In this document: one piece after another, positions 13,499 through 13,602 of the stretch
Layout: each line of letters starts with the position of its first letter
How positions within the stretch are numbered: the first letter of the stretch is position 1
Source of the DNA: Omnitrophica bacterium RIFCSPLOWO2_01_FULL_45_10b
Lineage (GTDB): Bacteria; Omnitrophota; Omnitrophia; Omnitrophales; Danuiimicrobiaceae
Direction of reading: 5' to 3'
DNA: 13,602 bases
Assembly (NCBI GenBank): GCA_001804205.1
Contig: MHFM01000044.1
Span: 5,270 to 18,871 of the forward strand
Position numbers and translations under genes: made by a program
The notes under the pieces: model-generated
What the model was told of the DNA's origin: nothing
Seen by the model: the letters and a program-made list of their open reading frames with translations, nothing else
Database searches by the model: none

Positions 13499-13549
13499 AT
13501 GCCAGGTTTAGTTGAATGCGTCAGAATTAAGCCGGAAAGGGCTGGATAG
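13499..13549 (+). CDS. possible 16-codon leader peptide
   Basis: A short frame starts at ATG 13499, with AAGGAG (13484-13488) 10 nt upstream, and ends in a TAG that shares a base with a GTG (TAGTG). The good ribosome-binding site and the stop/start overlap suggest a leader coupled to a following gene. The product is too short to compare with anything, so chance is quite possible. Confidence 0.2.
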   Translation: MPGLVECVRIKPERAG

Positions 13550-13602
13550 TGGAAGCTGAAATTTTGAGCTTTGAACTTAAGACCCAAAATTCACTTGTGC
13601 GC
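13549..13602 (+). CDS. possible 5' end of a further gene, cut by window end
   Basis: From GTG 13549, 18 codons stay open to the window edge (beginning V/M-E-A-E-I-L-S-F-E-L-K). AAAGGG lies 7 nt upstream and the start overlaps the stop of the small frame before it. It could be the next gene of the polysaccharide locus, but nothing in these 18 residues identifies a family. Confidence 0.3.
   Translation, partial: MEAEILSFELKTQNSLVR

Overview
The window looks like chromosomal DNA of a Gram-negative bacterium of moderate GC content, probably from an uncultured lineage. The evidence is two lipoprotein-type signal peptides, an outer-membrane polysaccharide export protein, and tRNA genes that do not encode their CCA ends. 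The gene set and the style of the exopolysaccharide locus would suit the PVC/Omnitrophota area, but that is an inference with low confidence; no marker gene is present to place it.

Left part (1-4435, all + strand). The window opens inside a DsbA-like thiol oxidoreductase, whose CPAC active site is the first thing readable. A MauE/DoxX-type membrane protein with a CGCFG motif and a second DsbA-like, probably lipid-anchored, oxidoreductase follow. Together they look like an envelope disulfide module. Next come tRNA-Phe(GAA), a class I SAM methyltransferase of unknown target, a ROK-family sugar kinase and tRNA-Arg(UCG). The last gene is an M48-fold lipoprotein whose zinc site is degenerate (HEIGL instead of HExxH, TRQAD instead of ExEAD), so it is probably a pseudo-protease.

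Middle (4440-6060, - strand). A GNAT/FeeM-like N-acyl amino acid synthase of the type associated with PEP-CTERM/exosortase loci overlaps a downstream tandem PilZ protein by 32 nt. The PilZ protein has one complete c-di-GMP-binding signature. The pair is convergent with the M48 gene, with only 4 nt between the stop codons.

Control region (6061-6562). This AT-rich 502 nt gap separates the acyltransferase/PilZ pair from the rightward exopolysaccharide operon. It holds two dyads sharing TGTAA/TTACA half-sites, three copies of a TGTC(C)TAAA-like element, a candidate -35/-10 promoter for the leftward genes, and a close match to a sigma-54 (-24/-12) promoter facing right.

Right part (6563-13436, + strand). 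A BldC-sized MerR-type HTH protein is followed by a polysaccharide export protein (Poly_export + SLBB), a small overlapping 59-codon ORF, a Wzz-type chain-length protein, an ExeA-like AAA ATPase, a CpsD-like tyrosine autokinase, a UDP-hexose(NAc) 4-epimerase and a UDP-hexose(NAc) 6-dehydrogenase. Many of these genes overlap or nearly touch, so they probably form one operon. The order export / chain length / ATPase / tyrosine kinase is that of the exopolysaccharide locus paired with PEP-CTERM/exosortase systems, but no exosortase or PEP-CTERM protein is visible here. The last two enzymes could supply a uronic-acid precursor such as UDP-GalNAcA. A possible new reading frame starts in the last 54 nt.

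As a working model (inference), the divergent pair could supply an N-acyl amino acid product and a c-di-GMP receptor that connect signalling to a sigma-54-driven exopolysaccharide operon.
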